Shown one piece after another: positions 7,090 through 13,509 of a stretch of 13,768 nucleotides of DNA. Location of the stretch: assembly GCA_964461295.1 (NCBI GenBank), contig CAYWTX010000616.1:1-13768 (forward strand), in the 5' to 3' direction. This DNA is from CAYWTX01 sp964461295 (GTDB lineage: Bacteria > Planctomycetota > Phycisphaerae > SM23-33). The position numbers were made by a program, and so were the translations under genes. Under the pieces are notes generated by a model. That model was not told where the DNA came from and searched no databases. It saw only the letters and a list, made by a program, of their open reading frames with translations. Position 1 is the stretch's first letter, and the number at the start of each line of letters is the position of its first letter.

Positions 7090-8007
7090 TCAACTCGCGT
7101 AGAATCGCTTGGCCAGCGGACCGTTCAGCACGAAGGCGACAGCCAGCCCCGCGGCCACGTAGATGCCCGGCGTGCCGGCCAGCAGCGCCGCCGTCGCCTG
7201 CATCAGGATCAGCCCGCGAAGCAGGGCGCCGATGGCGCGCTGCACGTCGCGCGGCTCCGGGCGGCCGCCCAGCGGCGACAGGCACCACGTCGCCCACAGC
7301 AGCGTGGCGATTCCCGCGGCCGTCATCCACCACCGCCACGCCTGCATCGATGCCCCGGCCGTCAGCGACAGCGCCGCCAACCACGCGCCCGAGGCGGTGA
7401 CGATCAACATCGCCGCCGAGCGCACGGGCTGCCGCCGCGTCTCGTCGCGGGCGAGGTGCGTGACGGCGGCGACGTAGATCATCGCGCCGCCCGCGGCGGC
7501 GAGAACGACCGGCTCGCCCAGCGCGTCAGGGCCCAGGGCCGCGGCGCCGACGAGCACGCTCAGGGCGCGGCAGAGCCCCATGTTCAGCGGGCCCAGCAGC
7601 GGCACGCGCTTGGCGGCGGCGTCGTAGGCCACGACGGCGGCGACCAGGCCGGCGGCGACGTACAGGGCCGCGGCGGCGAGCGTGGCGGCCAGCGCGACGC
7701 CGGCCAGCAGCAGCGCAAGAGCCGCCCCGGCGGCGGCGCCGCGTCTCACGCGCCCGCTGGGCAGCGGCCGCTGCGGGCGGTCGCGAAGGTCCTCGCGGTA
7801 GTCGCACACGTCGTTGAGGATCAGCCCGCCGGCGTAGATGCACAGGCTCGCCCCGGCCGCCAGGGCGGCCGTCAACGCCGGCCGATCCGGCCATTCTCCG
7901 CCCGCCGCGCAGGCCAGCAGAAGCCCGGCGACGCCGTCGCCGGGGATCGTCAGCAGGTTCGGCGGGCGAACCAGCTCAAGCCATGGATGTCTTGCACTAC
8001 TCGTCAT
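7090..8007 (-). CDS. eboC: EboC, UbiA-type membrane prenyltransferase
   Basis: This is a 305-aa, strongly hydrophobic protein with about eight to nine membrane segments. Near the N-terminus RPPNLLTIPGDGVAG is the UbiA entry motif. The first Asp-rich motif is LILNDVCDYREDLRDRP (N65, D66, D69, D73), followed by RPLPSG at 80-85, which binds the prenyl diphosphate through magnesium. The second region carries AYDAAAKRVPLLGPLNMGLCRALS; here the second Asp motif is reduced to a single Asp plus Lys, as in many UbiA-like branches. UbiA enzymes attach an isoprenoid chain to an acceptor at the membrane; the EBO acceptor is not known. ATG at 8007 has no Shine-Dalgarno sequence, and its upstream side is the base of a large inverted repeat. 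It overlaps no gene, but its stop lies 4 bp before the eboF start. Confidence 0.9.
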   Translation of the reverse strand: MTSSARHPWLELVRPPNLLTIPGDGVAGLLLACAAGGEWPDRPALTAALAAGASLCIYAGGLILNDVCDYREDLRDRPQRPLPSGRVRRGAAAGAALALLLAGVALAATLAAAALYVAAGLVAAVVAYDAAAKRVPLLGPLNMGLCRALSVLVGAAALGPDALGEPVVLAAAGGAMIYVAAVTHLARDETRRQPVRSAAMLIVTASGAWLAALSLTAGASMQAWRWWMTAAGIATLLWATWCLSPLGGRPEPRDVQRAIGALLRGLILMQATAALLAGTPGIYVAAGLAVAFVLNGPLAKRFYAS

Positions 8008-8015
8008 GGGAGATT

Positions 8016-8145
8016 AGCTGGGATAAAGGGGATGAAAGGGATGAAGAAAGGAATGGTAAGAAGAGAAAGAGCGATCGCGGGGCATTCTCTCCGGTCCTCA
8101 ATTCCTAGTTCTTTCTTCATCCCTTCCATCCCTTTTATCCCAGCT
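8016..8145. repeat. 35-bp inverted repeat built of 9-bp units between eboB and eboC
   Basis: 8016-8050 and 8111-8145 are reverse complements with two mismatches in 35. Each arm is itself a tandem of 9-mers: GGGATAAAG, GGGATGAAA, GGGATGAAG in the left arm. The 60-bp centre contains a smaller pairing, AGAGAA with TTCTCT. The stem starts 8 nt after the eboB stop codon and ends 8 nt before the eboC ATG on the minus strand, filling almost the whole gap. In RNA it would be a very stable hairpin that covers the region where an eboC ribosome binding site should be. Confidence 0.9.
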
Positions 8146-8153
8146 TTTCTCTT

Positions 8154-8996
8154 TCATCGTTGAAAAGTCTTGGGGTCCGGCGGGACCAGGTCGAGTTGCG
8201 GCCTCCATCTCGGGCTCATGCCGTAGAATGCGTTGGCGTTCTCGAAGACCAGTTTGCGGATCGTCGCCTCGTCATGTCCGTCCTGCTCCAGGAACCGCAC
8301 CACCTTCACCAGCGACAGCGGGTCGCTGATGCCCCAATCGCACGAGCCGCTGACGATCATGCGGTCGGGGCCGTACGTGCGGATGATGTGGCTGACCCGT
8401 TGCGGCGTGAGCTTGCTGATGGGATACACCGTCAGACCCAGCCAGCAGCCCGTGTCGCGGGCCTGCTCCATCGTGTCCTCGGTGTTGTGGTCAAGGTACA
8501 GCCGGTCCTCGGCGAACCCCATCTCGCGAACGACCTTCATCGTGCGGCGGATGCCCTCGGGCTTGTTGAGGTGCGGCAGGTGGATGATCACGATCATGCC
8601 GCGCTCCGCCGCCATCTCGAGTTGCCGGCGGAGGGCGTGTTCCTCGTTGTCGGTGATGTTGTTGAAGCCGATCTCGCCCAGGGCCACGCACCGCTCGTGG
8701 CCGAGGTACTCGCCCATGCCGGCGAGCACTTCGTCGACCAGGGGGCGGTTCTCGGCCTCCTTGGGGTTGCAGGCGATGGCGGCGTAGTGGTCCAGGCCGA
8801 AGCGGCAAGCCCGCGTGGTCTCGAAGTTGAGGATGTGGGCGAAATAGTCGAAGAACGTGCCCGCGTGGCGGCGGTCCTGGCCCAGCCAGAACGACGGCTC
8901 CACGCACGCCCGGATGCCCTCGCGGTACATCGCCTGGTAGTCGTCGGTGGTGCGGCTGTACATGTGAACGTGGGGCTCGATGATGATCTGGTTCAT
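8154..8996 (-). CDS. eboB: EboB, TatD-family metal-dependent hydrolase
   Basis: This 280-aa amidohydrolase-superfamily protein is related to TatD. Expected metal and catalytic residues can be placed: H9 and H11 in EPHVHMYSR, E108 in ALGEIGFNN, H139 in IIHLPHLNKP, H170 in YLDHNTED and D220 in SGSCDWG. The tail QLDLVPPDPKTFQR is additional. The start ATG at 8996 gives the beta strand before HxH at the normal distance; no ribosome binding site is visible, since the upstream bases are an 8-bp tandem array. It is the first gene of the minus-strand EBO cluster and is divergent from the broken yjbQ. TatD relatives are nucleases or small-molecule hydrolases; in EBO clusters the substrate is not known. 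Identification as EboB rests on the sequence together with the adjacent eboC, eboF and eboD. Confidence 0.86.
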   Translation of the reverse strand: MNQIIIEPHVHMYSRTTDDYQAMYREGIRACVEPSFWLGQDRRHAGTFFDYFAHILNFETTRACRFGLDHYAAIACNPKEAENRPLVDEVLAGMGEYLGHERCVALGEIGFNNITDNEEHALRRQLEMAAERGMIVIIHLPHLNKPEGIRRTMKVVREMGFAEDRLYLDHNTEDTMEQARDTGCWLGLTVYPISKLTPQRVSHIIRTYGPDRMIVSGSCDWGISDPLSLVKVVRFLEQDGHDEATIRKLVFENANAFYGMSPRWRPQLDLVPPDPKTFQR

Positions 8997-9001
8997 TGGC
9001 T

Positions 9002-9041
9002 GCTCGATTGCCTCGTTACTCGGTTGCTCAGTTGCCCGGTC
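9002..9041. repeat. Tandem array of five 8-bp units upstream of eboB
   Basis: The stretch divides into GCTCGATT, GCCTCGTT, ACTCGGTT, GCTCAGTT and GCCCGGTC, five degenerate copies of GCTCGGTT. It starts 6 nt in front of the eboB ATG, so it forms most of the eboB leader, read as AACCGAGC-type units on that strand. A different unit and period from the two arrays inside the cluster, but the same kind of short intergenic tandem repeat. Confidence 0.75.
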
Positions 9042-9076
9042 GGGTCCCGGGCATTATCCCGCGCGGGCGAACCCGA

Positions 9077-9105
9077 TTGAAGGGCGAACCGGATTGCGGT
9101 ACACA
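9077..9105 (+). promoter_or_regulatory. Possible sigma70-type promoter for yjbQ, giving a near-leaderless mRNA
   Basis: TTGAAG (9077-9082) and TACACA (9100-9105) are spaced by 17 bp. Transcription would begin at about 9112, next to the ATG at 9113, and there is no ribosome binding site in front of that ATG. This fits a leaderless message. Visual match only. Confidence 0.35.
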
Positions 9106-9112
9106 TGCACGC

Positions 9113-9349
9113 ATGCCTACCACCACGAAGACCTTCGACGTTCGCACGCGCGGCAGGGATGAACTGGTGGATATCACGCAGCGCGTCCGCGACGTGGTGC
9201 ATGCCGCCGGCGTGCGCAGCGGGACCGTCACGATCTACGCGCCCCACACCACCGCCGGCGTCACGATCAACGAGAACGCCGACCCGGACGTTGTGCACGA
9301 CGTCCTGGCCGCGCTGGACCTGGCCGTGCCGTGGCGGCAGGACTTCTAG
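9113..9349 (+). pseudogene. yjbQ: yjbQ-family gene, 3' part cut off by an integrated element
   Basis: The 78-residue frame begins TTKTFDVRTRGRDELVDITQ and contains the family signature TIYAPHTTAGVTINENADPD, then DVLAALDLAVPWRQDF. YjbQ/UPF0047 proteins are normally about 130-140 aa. After the aromatic residue in the position of F78 they continue with an H-x-E-G-N-x-D-A-H segment and end with a TWQxI...E.DGPR motif; none of that is here. The frame stops at TAG 9347-9349, immediately after the last matching codon, and the following sequence belongs to the element whose recombinase lies on the other strand. The conserved His residues of the second half are lost, so the product is unlikely to work. 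The family is best known as a secondary thiamine-phosphate synthase by assay, with unclear main function. Confidence 0.88.
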
Positions 9350-11126
9350 TAGCCCTTATTGAACCCAAAACCGGCTTTATCCCTACGGCCGCCAGCCCGT
9401 CCAGCAACCGGGCCGGGTCCACGGGCAACGCCATGAAGTCTAACGCAATCCCGTGCCGGGCCTCAATCCATTCTTCCGGCGGCAGCGCCTTGTCGGCCAG
9501 AAGTGCGATACTCCGGGGGCGGAGAACGTAGCCCAACAGCCGCCGCTTGTCGGCGTATGACAGGGCGTCGATTTGCTCCCGGACCTTACTGCCCTTCCGC
9601 CCGGCTAGCGCCGCCTGCAACCACGCCGCCCGTTCCCGTAGAACCTCAACATCGCCGTCTTGATCGTTCGCGCTGTTCAACTCGGCGGCCAGCCGTGCCC
9701 GGTCCCCTTGCAGCGTGAGAAGCCGGGAGTTGATCTCGGCGACAAGGCCGTCAAGCTCACCGGCGGGTATCGCCCCCGCACCGTACAGCTTGACGTACCG
9801 CAACCGTTCGGCCTGAGCGTCGGCTAGGGCCTTGTCGATCTCGGCAAGCTCGCCCTCGACCTCAGCGGCCGTGCGGCCCGCCTTCTTGTCTTTGCCCGCG
9901 TGCCAGTCGGCCAACAGCTTGCCCGGCTCAAGCAACCGGCTCCAAACCGTTTCCCATAGGGATGCGTCGGTTTCGTCCGCGTTGAACCGGGGCAGCCCGC
10001 AGAACTCCCGGCCGTCGCGATACTGTTCTGACCGATGGCGGCGACAACCGTAGTAGACGTATCGACCGTGCTTGACGTACCCGTGCTCAATTGCCGATCC
10101 GCAGGCGGCGCACCGGAGAAACGGCTGAAAGAGGAAGTTGTCCCTCTTCGTCTTCGGGCCGGGCCGTGACACCTTGTCCAGCCGTAGTTCCTGGCAGCGC
10201 TCCCAGGTCTTCACGTCCACGAGAACCGGCACGGTGAACTTGACCACGCCGCCTTCCGGCACGATGTCTTCCGGCAAATCCAGCGCCACGTGATCGGTAG
10301 CGCAGGATTCGCGATACCGCTCGAACGCATCACGCAGATTGGATTCGATGGCGCCGGTGGAGTAGACCGGATTCGACAGAATGGTGCGTACCGTACTCTG
10401 CCTCCACATGCACTTATTCTTATCCCCCTCGTGCCGCTGGCTGGATGTGGGAACCCCCCGGTCGCGTAGGCGCTGGCTGATTGCCGCGTCGCTGTCCCCG
10501 GCGGCGTACCAGGCGAAGGCCCGCTTGAGTATTTTGGATTCCGGCTTGTACTCAACGAAGGTCCGTGCCGCCCGGTCGAATCGAAGACCGTAGGGCGTCA
10601 GGCCGAACGGCCATTCCCCCCGCGCCAGGCGGATGATCTTCGACCTCGCGACCTTCCGCCCCATCATGCGGTTCTGCTTGCCTGCGACGCTGACGGCGTT
10701 GGCGAATGCGGACCTCTGCTCTACCACGTCGCCGCCGGTCGGGTCGAAAATCAAGTTATCCGTGGTAACGAGAATCGTGTTCGTTTCGGCACACATGTCC
10801 GTCATTACATCGACCTCTGCCAACAACTTGACGGCGGCCCTCTCGCCCTTCCCCTTGGCAAACCGGCCCCACCGCGCTGGGTCGCAAATGACCACGTATT
10901 CAGCCCCGGTCTTTCGCAGGTAGTCCAACAAGGCCAAAGCACCGGGGCGGGCGGCCAGAGTTGACCCGCTGATGCCGTTGTCCTCAAACGTCTGGACGAC
11001 GCGCCAGCCGTGGAGCTTTGCGAAGTTCGGCAACTGGACGCGCTGGCTTTCGATGGAGTTCCGGTCCGCCTGGCTCTTGGAACTGACCCGTAAGTAGATC
11101 GCTGCGGTAGGTTGCTGCTTGCTCAT
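9267..11126 (-). CDS. Large serine recombinase (integrase), 619 aa
   Basis: The N-terminal resolvase domain (about 8-155) has the catalytic Ser in YLRVSSKSQADRNSIESQ (S15), EDNGISGSTL (48-57) and the Arg-bearing CDPARWGR near 81-88. The recombinase domain follows (about 175-295, with PFGLTPYGL, ILSNPVYSTGAI). A zinc ribbon comes next (CAACGS near 339, CRRH near 365, FCGL near 379), and then a coiled coil typical of large serine integrases. The start ATG at 11126 has GGGAAAGGGA upstream on its strand. Homology to an ordinary integrase end runs to about GIKPVLGSIRAT. The last 26 residues plus stop (9267-9347) are the antisense strand of yjbQ, so the tail was acquired by insertion. The enzyme would catalyse integration and excision of the element at the yjbQ site, perhaps with a directionality factor among the cargo. 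It points out towards the left junction, as is usual. Confidence 0.92.
   Translation of the reverse strand: MSKQQPTAAIYLRVSSKSQADRNSIESQRVQLPNFAKLHGWRVVQTFEDNGISGSTLAARPGALALLDYLRKTGAEYVVICDPARWGRFAKGKGERAAVKLLAEVDVMTDMCAETNTILVTTDNLIFDPTGGDVVEQRSAFANAVSVAGKQNRMMGRKVARSKIIRLARGEWPFGLTPYGLRFDRAARTFVEYKPESKILKRAFAWYAAGDSDAAISQRLRDRGVPTSSQRHEGDKNKCMWRQSTVRTILSNPVYSTGAIESNLRDAFERYRESCATDHVALDLPEDIVPEGGVVKFTVPVLVDVKTWERCQELRLDKVSRPGPKTKRDNFLFQPFLRCAACGSAIEHGYVKHGRYVYYGCRRHRSEQYRDGREFCGLPRFNADETDASLWETVWSRLLEPGKLLADWHAGKDKKAGRTAAEVEGELAEIDKALADAQAERLRYVKLYGAGAIPAGELDGLVAEINSRLLTLQGDRARLAAELNSANDQDGDVEVLRERAAWLQAALAGRKGSKVREQIDALSYADKRRLLGYVLRPRSIALLADKALPPEEWIEARHGIALDFMALPVDPARLLDGLAAVGIKPVLGSIRATRSPAATARPGPARPGRRAQRPGRRSR
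9341..9352. other. Left attachment junction (attL-like) inside yjbQ
   Basis: YjbQ coding similarity runs up to GACTTC (9341-9346), and element sequence starts at or within a few bases of TAGTAG (9347-9352). The lower GC content of the element begins here as well. The exact 2-bp crossover cannot be fixed without the right junction or an empty site; the neighbourhood GGCAGGACTTC is the candidate core. Confidence 0.65.
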
Positions 11127-11388
11127 GGTTGTCCCTTTCCCTGCCTTATAGTTTACCCGTTTCTGCTTGGGTAGCCCTAAAGAATTCTAAAAGGCTCTGC
11201 GGCCCCCTAACCACTACCCCCGCAAGGCGTTACGCGCCTTTGGCTGCCGGGAGTGGCGGATTTTGGGGAAAAAGTTTAAGAGAATAGGGTGTGAAACCTT
11301 ATCTATTATATAGGTGCGTGTGCGGCGGGAACCCGTCCGGCGCGACCGATTGAGTGGCCCCCACGGGGCATGATACAGGGGAACGATT
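11127..11388. promoter_or_regulatory. Divergent control region between recombinase and cargo genes
   Basis: This 262-bp gap has the lowest GC content of the element. Towards the recombinase it contains TATAAG on the minus strand (11145-11150), a possible -10 box, and the palindrome AGAATTCT (11181-11188). AAGGCG (11224-11229) and CGCCTT (11235-11240) form a 6-bp hairpin. Facing right, an AT-rich run (11266-11313) includes TATTATATA at 11304-11312, the best -10 candidate for the cargo genes; no clear -35 box is seen. SD-like AGGGGA (11377-11382) sits 6 nt before the first cargo ATG. Confidence 0.4.
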
Positions 11389-12321
11389 ATGAGTGACGCC
11401 GAGGGGAAAACCTTCACCGCCCGATTCGACGAAGCAGAACAGGCCGCGCTTGCGGTGTTGCCGCCGGACCTTCAAGCCGTCGGCCGGTCAGACCCGGCCC
11501 GGTTCCGGGCAAGCGAAGTCGCCGCCCGTGCCGACTGGCTCAAGACGGGCGAAGCTGAAGACCGATTGAAGGAACTTCGCGGCCGTGCCGCCATGGCGCG
11601 CGAGCGGTCGAGGATCAGCCATCCTGGCGCGGGCCGTCCACCGAAGCCGCCAGAGCAAACCGAACTTGAGGACTACGAACAACAGCGGCGGGACTCCGGC
11701 GACGACGCCGCACAGGCGCTGAAAACCTACCTGCGCCAAGTGGAGCGGCTGGCTCAGGCCGTGCCCGCTTTGGATTGCCTGGAGAACCTAGCCACTGACC
11801 AGCGGCTGAAGGTCGAGGCCGCGCTGACCGCGCTGGACGAAGCGGCGACGGCCTACGGTGAAGCGGTCGAGTTGACTAACACCGGCAAAGCAATCATGCG
11901 GGAACACGCGGACCTAGTAACGTTCACGGCCAGTCCGTTTGTCGATTTGCAGCAACCCGTCAACTTCTTGTCCGCCCTTCTCAGGACACTCAAATTGAGA
12001 TATGACGCCGAATCCGCCCGCGTCGGTGCGGACCCCTCAGAGCAAGAAGCGGAAGCGGCCCGCCGGGCGGAAGCGGCTCAGTACCGGAAAGACCTGCAAG
12101 CAGCCACGGCCGCCTATCGCAAGACCGAACCAGGCAAGGCTGCGTGGACTCGATATGTTACGTCGCTCCGCGCGCTGGAGGCGGCACAACTCGCGAATCC
12201 AGAAACCGATCTTACCGGCGGGAGACAGGGCGTCCAGAGCATCCTTGACCAATACCATACGGCCGCTTGTGAACAAGTTGGCATGATTCCGAACACTGAC
12301 CTTTTCCCCAAGCTGGGGTGA
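11389..12321 (+). CDS. Hypothetical helical cargo protein, 310 aa
   Basis: ATG 11389 is preceded by AGGGGA at a normal distance. The protein is rich in Ala, Glu, Gln and Arg and looks almost wholly helical. It has a short Gly/Pro break (SHPGAGRPPKPPEQTE, about residues 77-92) between an N-terminal basic/helical part and a long second part. Residues about 200-250 (EAEAARRAEAAQYRKDLQAA) have coiled-coil character. I see no DNA-binding motif, transmembrane segment, signal peptide or catalytic signature, and do not recognise the family. As the first gene behind the rightward promoter region of the element, and 16 bp ahead of the next gene, it probably forms an operon with it. The mixed alpha-helical, charged composition would suit a structural or scaffold-like protein, but this is a guess. 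Confidence 0.75.
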   Translation: MSDAEGKTFTARFDEAEQAALAVLPPDLQAVGRSDPARFRASEVAARADWLKTGEAEDRLKELRGRAAMARERSRISHPGAGRPPKPPEQTELEDYEQQRRDSGDDAAQALKTYLRQVERLAQAVPALDCLENLATDQRLKVEAALTALDEAATAYGEAVELTNTGKAIMREHADLVTFTASPFVDLQQPVNFLSALLRTLKLRYDAESARVGADPSEQEAEAARRAEAAQYRKDLQAATAAYRKTEPGKAAWTRYVTSLRALEAAQLANPETDLTGGRQGVQSILDQYHTAACEQVGMIPNTDLFPKLG

Positions 12322-12337
12322 TACAGGAGATTGACTC

Positions 12338-12613
12338 ATGGCAAAGACTCGACGACTGATCGACAGTTCCGGCGGCGTGATGGTGGTTTTGCGGCCGGGT
12401 TCATATTGGCGTTGCCCTAGTAGCGGCAAGACGTACACGGGGCCGCGTGGTGTTGCGGGTTCCGCGAAGTACAAGCCCGGCTCTGAGGCATTCAGAATTC
12501 CGGCGGCGCTCTGGCAGCGGCAAGAACGGCTTGCGGCGGGCGAGCGAATCTTCCAGCGGATTGATGAACCCGTGACTGAGGCGGTGAAGGTCGATGCACC
12601 CGCAACCGAATAA
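12338..12613 (+). CDS. Hypothetical small basic cargo protein, 91 aa
   Basis: ATG 12338 has AGGAGA 7 nt upstream and starts 16 nt after the preceding stop. The product has a compact N-terminal part with beta-strand character (SSGGVMVVLRPGSYWRCPSS), followed by a Gly/Lys region (GKTYTGPRGVAGSAKYKPG) and an acidic C-terminal helix. One Cys only (RCPSSG), so a zinc site is unlikely. No family is recognised. The start region GATACAGGAGATTGACTC is similar to that of the gene before it, which suggests the same style of translation initiation or a duplicated leader. Confidence 0.65.
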   Translation: MAKTRRLIDSSGGVMVVLRPGSYWRCPSSGKTYTGPRGVAGSAKYKPGSEAFRIPAALWQRQERLAAGERIFQRIDEPVTEAVKVDAPATE

Positions 12614-12847
12614 ACTTCCTTCCCATCCCCCCGGCGTCGCCTTCGCCGGGCGTGCTCGTGGGCAGGCCGCGCGTGGATGGGCGTGCGGACAGCTCCCGCC
12701 CACGGGGATGAACATGGGCGTGCCAGTCGCCTTAGCCCGGTGGACGCGGCCGGGCGAACTGGTAGTCGGCCGTACCTCCTATCCGGCCGCACGGCGGCCG
12801 GGGCTGTTTCCACCCAGCCCCGCCGCCACCTATTTCAGAGGTGAGAG
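12614..12847 (+). other. GC-rich structured intergenic stretch within the cargo
   Basis: No convincing gene is found in these 234 bases; the frames crossing it look like shadows. It contains a hairpin just after the stop (CCCGGCG 12630-12636 with CGCCGGG 12644-12650), three direct copies of GGGCGTGC-like sequence between about 12648 and 12722, and a perfect 8-bp stem CCGGCCGC (12783-12790) with GCGGCCGG (12794-12801). A last small hairpin, CACCT (12827-12831) with AGGTG (12839-12843), includes the likely ribosome binding site of the next gene. It could be a structured leader, a small RNA, or terminator plus spacer. Confidence 0.5.
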
Positions 12848-13393
12848 ATGACAGTTGACACAACCATTGTGGCTATGCAGAACGCTACCAGACCGGACCG
12901 CGCCGAGTTCATCAAAGAGACAGTTGATCGGCTGTGGGATAACGGCCTCTGCGACTGGATCACGTTGCTGTTGAACGTCGGCGAGTACGTTCACGGCGTA
13001 TCGGGCGGCAAGCTATCCTACTCATTCCTGATCGACGGGTTCACCGCGCCCCGCAGAGCCGCAGACCGTAACCGGGGCATTGTCGCCCTGTTGATCTACA
13101 CGGGTGGCAAGCGGTTGTGCCCCGGCGTTCTGGCGCTCTTTGGCGACGTGACGGGCGGCTTGATGTCGAAAGATATGTCCATCGGTATGGCAGAGGTCGG
13201 GCCGGGCGATTCCCTGTCCAAACCGGCCGGGATGAAGACCATGGACGCCGACGACTTCACCTTCGGGCACTTGAGCGAGTTCGCGGCCAGCATGATCGCG
13301 CTCGCCGAGTGCGCCACGGCGAAGCCTTCGCGGTTACGCCGGGCAATGGATAACATCATCGGCCGAAAGACGGCTGTGCGAAATGCTAACTGA
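12848..13393 (+). CDS. Hypothetical cargo protein, 181 aa
   Basis: ATG 12848 follows AGAGGTGAGAG, a good ribosome binding site that can be partly paired in a small hairpin. The 181-aa protein looks like a soluble alpha/beta fold. After a helical N-terminus (DRAEFIKETVDRLWDNGL) come DWITLLLNVGEYVHGVSGGK, SYSFLIDGF, RNRGIVALLIYTGGKRL, and an aliphatic Gly-rich part around CPGVLALFGDVTGGLMS. The C-terminus is basic (PSRLRRAMDNIIGRKTAVRN). No signal peptide; hydrophobic stretches are too short for certain membrane segments. I do not recognise the family. Its product is the best folded-looking of the cargo proteins and a reasonable target for structure prediction. Confidence 0.7.
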   Translation: MTVDTTIVAMQNATRPDRAEFIKETVDRLWDNGLCDWITLLLNVGEYVHGVSGGKLSYSFLIDGFTAPRRAADRNRGIVALLIYTGGKRLCPGVLALFGDVTGGLMSKDMSIGMAEVGPGDSLSKPAGMKTMDADDFTFGHLSEFAASMIALAECATAKPSRLRRAMDNIIGRKTAVRNAN

Positions 13394-13509
13394 CCACAAT
13401 ACAACCCGGCGTCCCCCGGCCAGGGGACATACCAGGCGACGGGGGCGCGGTGCCCATACACCCGTCCCCGCCGTCGCCGGGCCTTCATTCCTTATGGGAG
13501 GATTGAGCC
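13394..13509 (+). other. Two consecutive hairpins upstream of the last small gene
   Basis: GTCCCC (13411-13416) pairs with GGGGAC (13423-13428) over a 6-base loop. Next, GGCGACGG (13435-13442) pairs perfectly with CCGTCGCC (13471-13478) and can be prolonged by GGG/CCC with one bulged G. No T-run follows either, and GGGAGGA at 13496-13502 is the ribosome binding site of the gene at 13510. Possible terminator pair or leader structure. Confidence 0.55.

Noticed and set aside
5892..7400. A 502-codon plus-strand frame over eboF and eboC
   Set aside because: Antisense shadow of two genes with clear motifs; composition is low-complexity and stops only because of GC-rich codon use.
5691..9041. CRISPR-like or transposon origin of the intergenic arrays in the EBO region
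   Set aside because: Units are 8-9 bp without spacers, no cas gene is near, and there is no transposase or target-site duplication.
9334..9341. GGCAGGAC at the yjbQ junction also occurs (inverted) near the right end of the window
   Set aside because: attL and attR cores should be in the same orientation. This match is inverted, only 8 bp long, and lies inside the larger inverted repeat, so it is probably chance.
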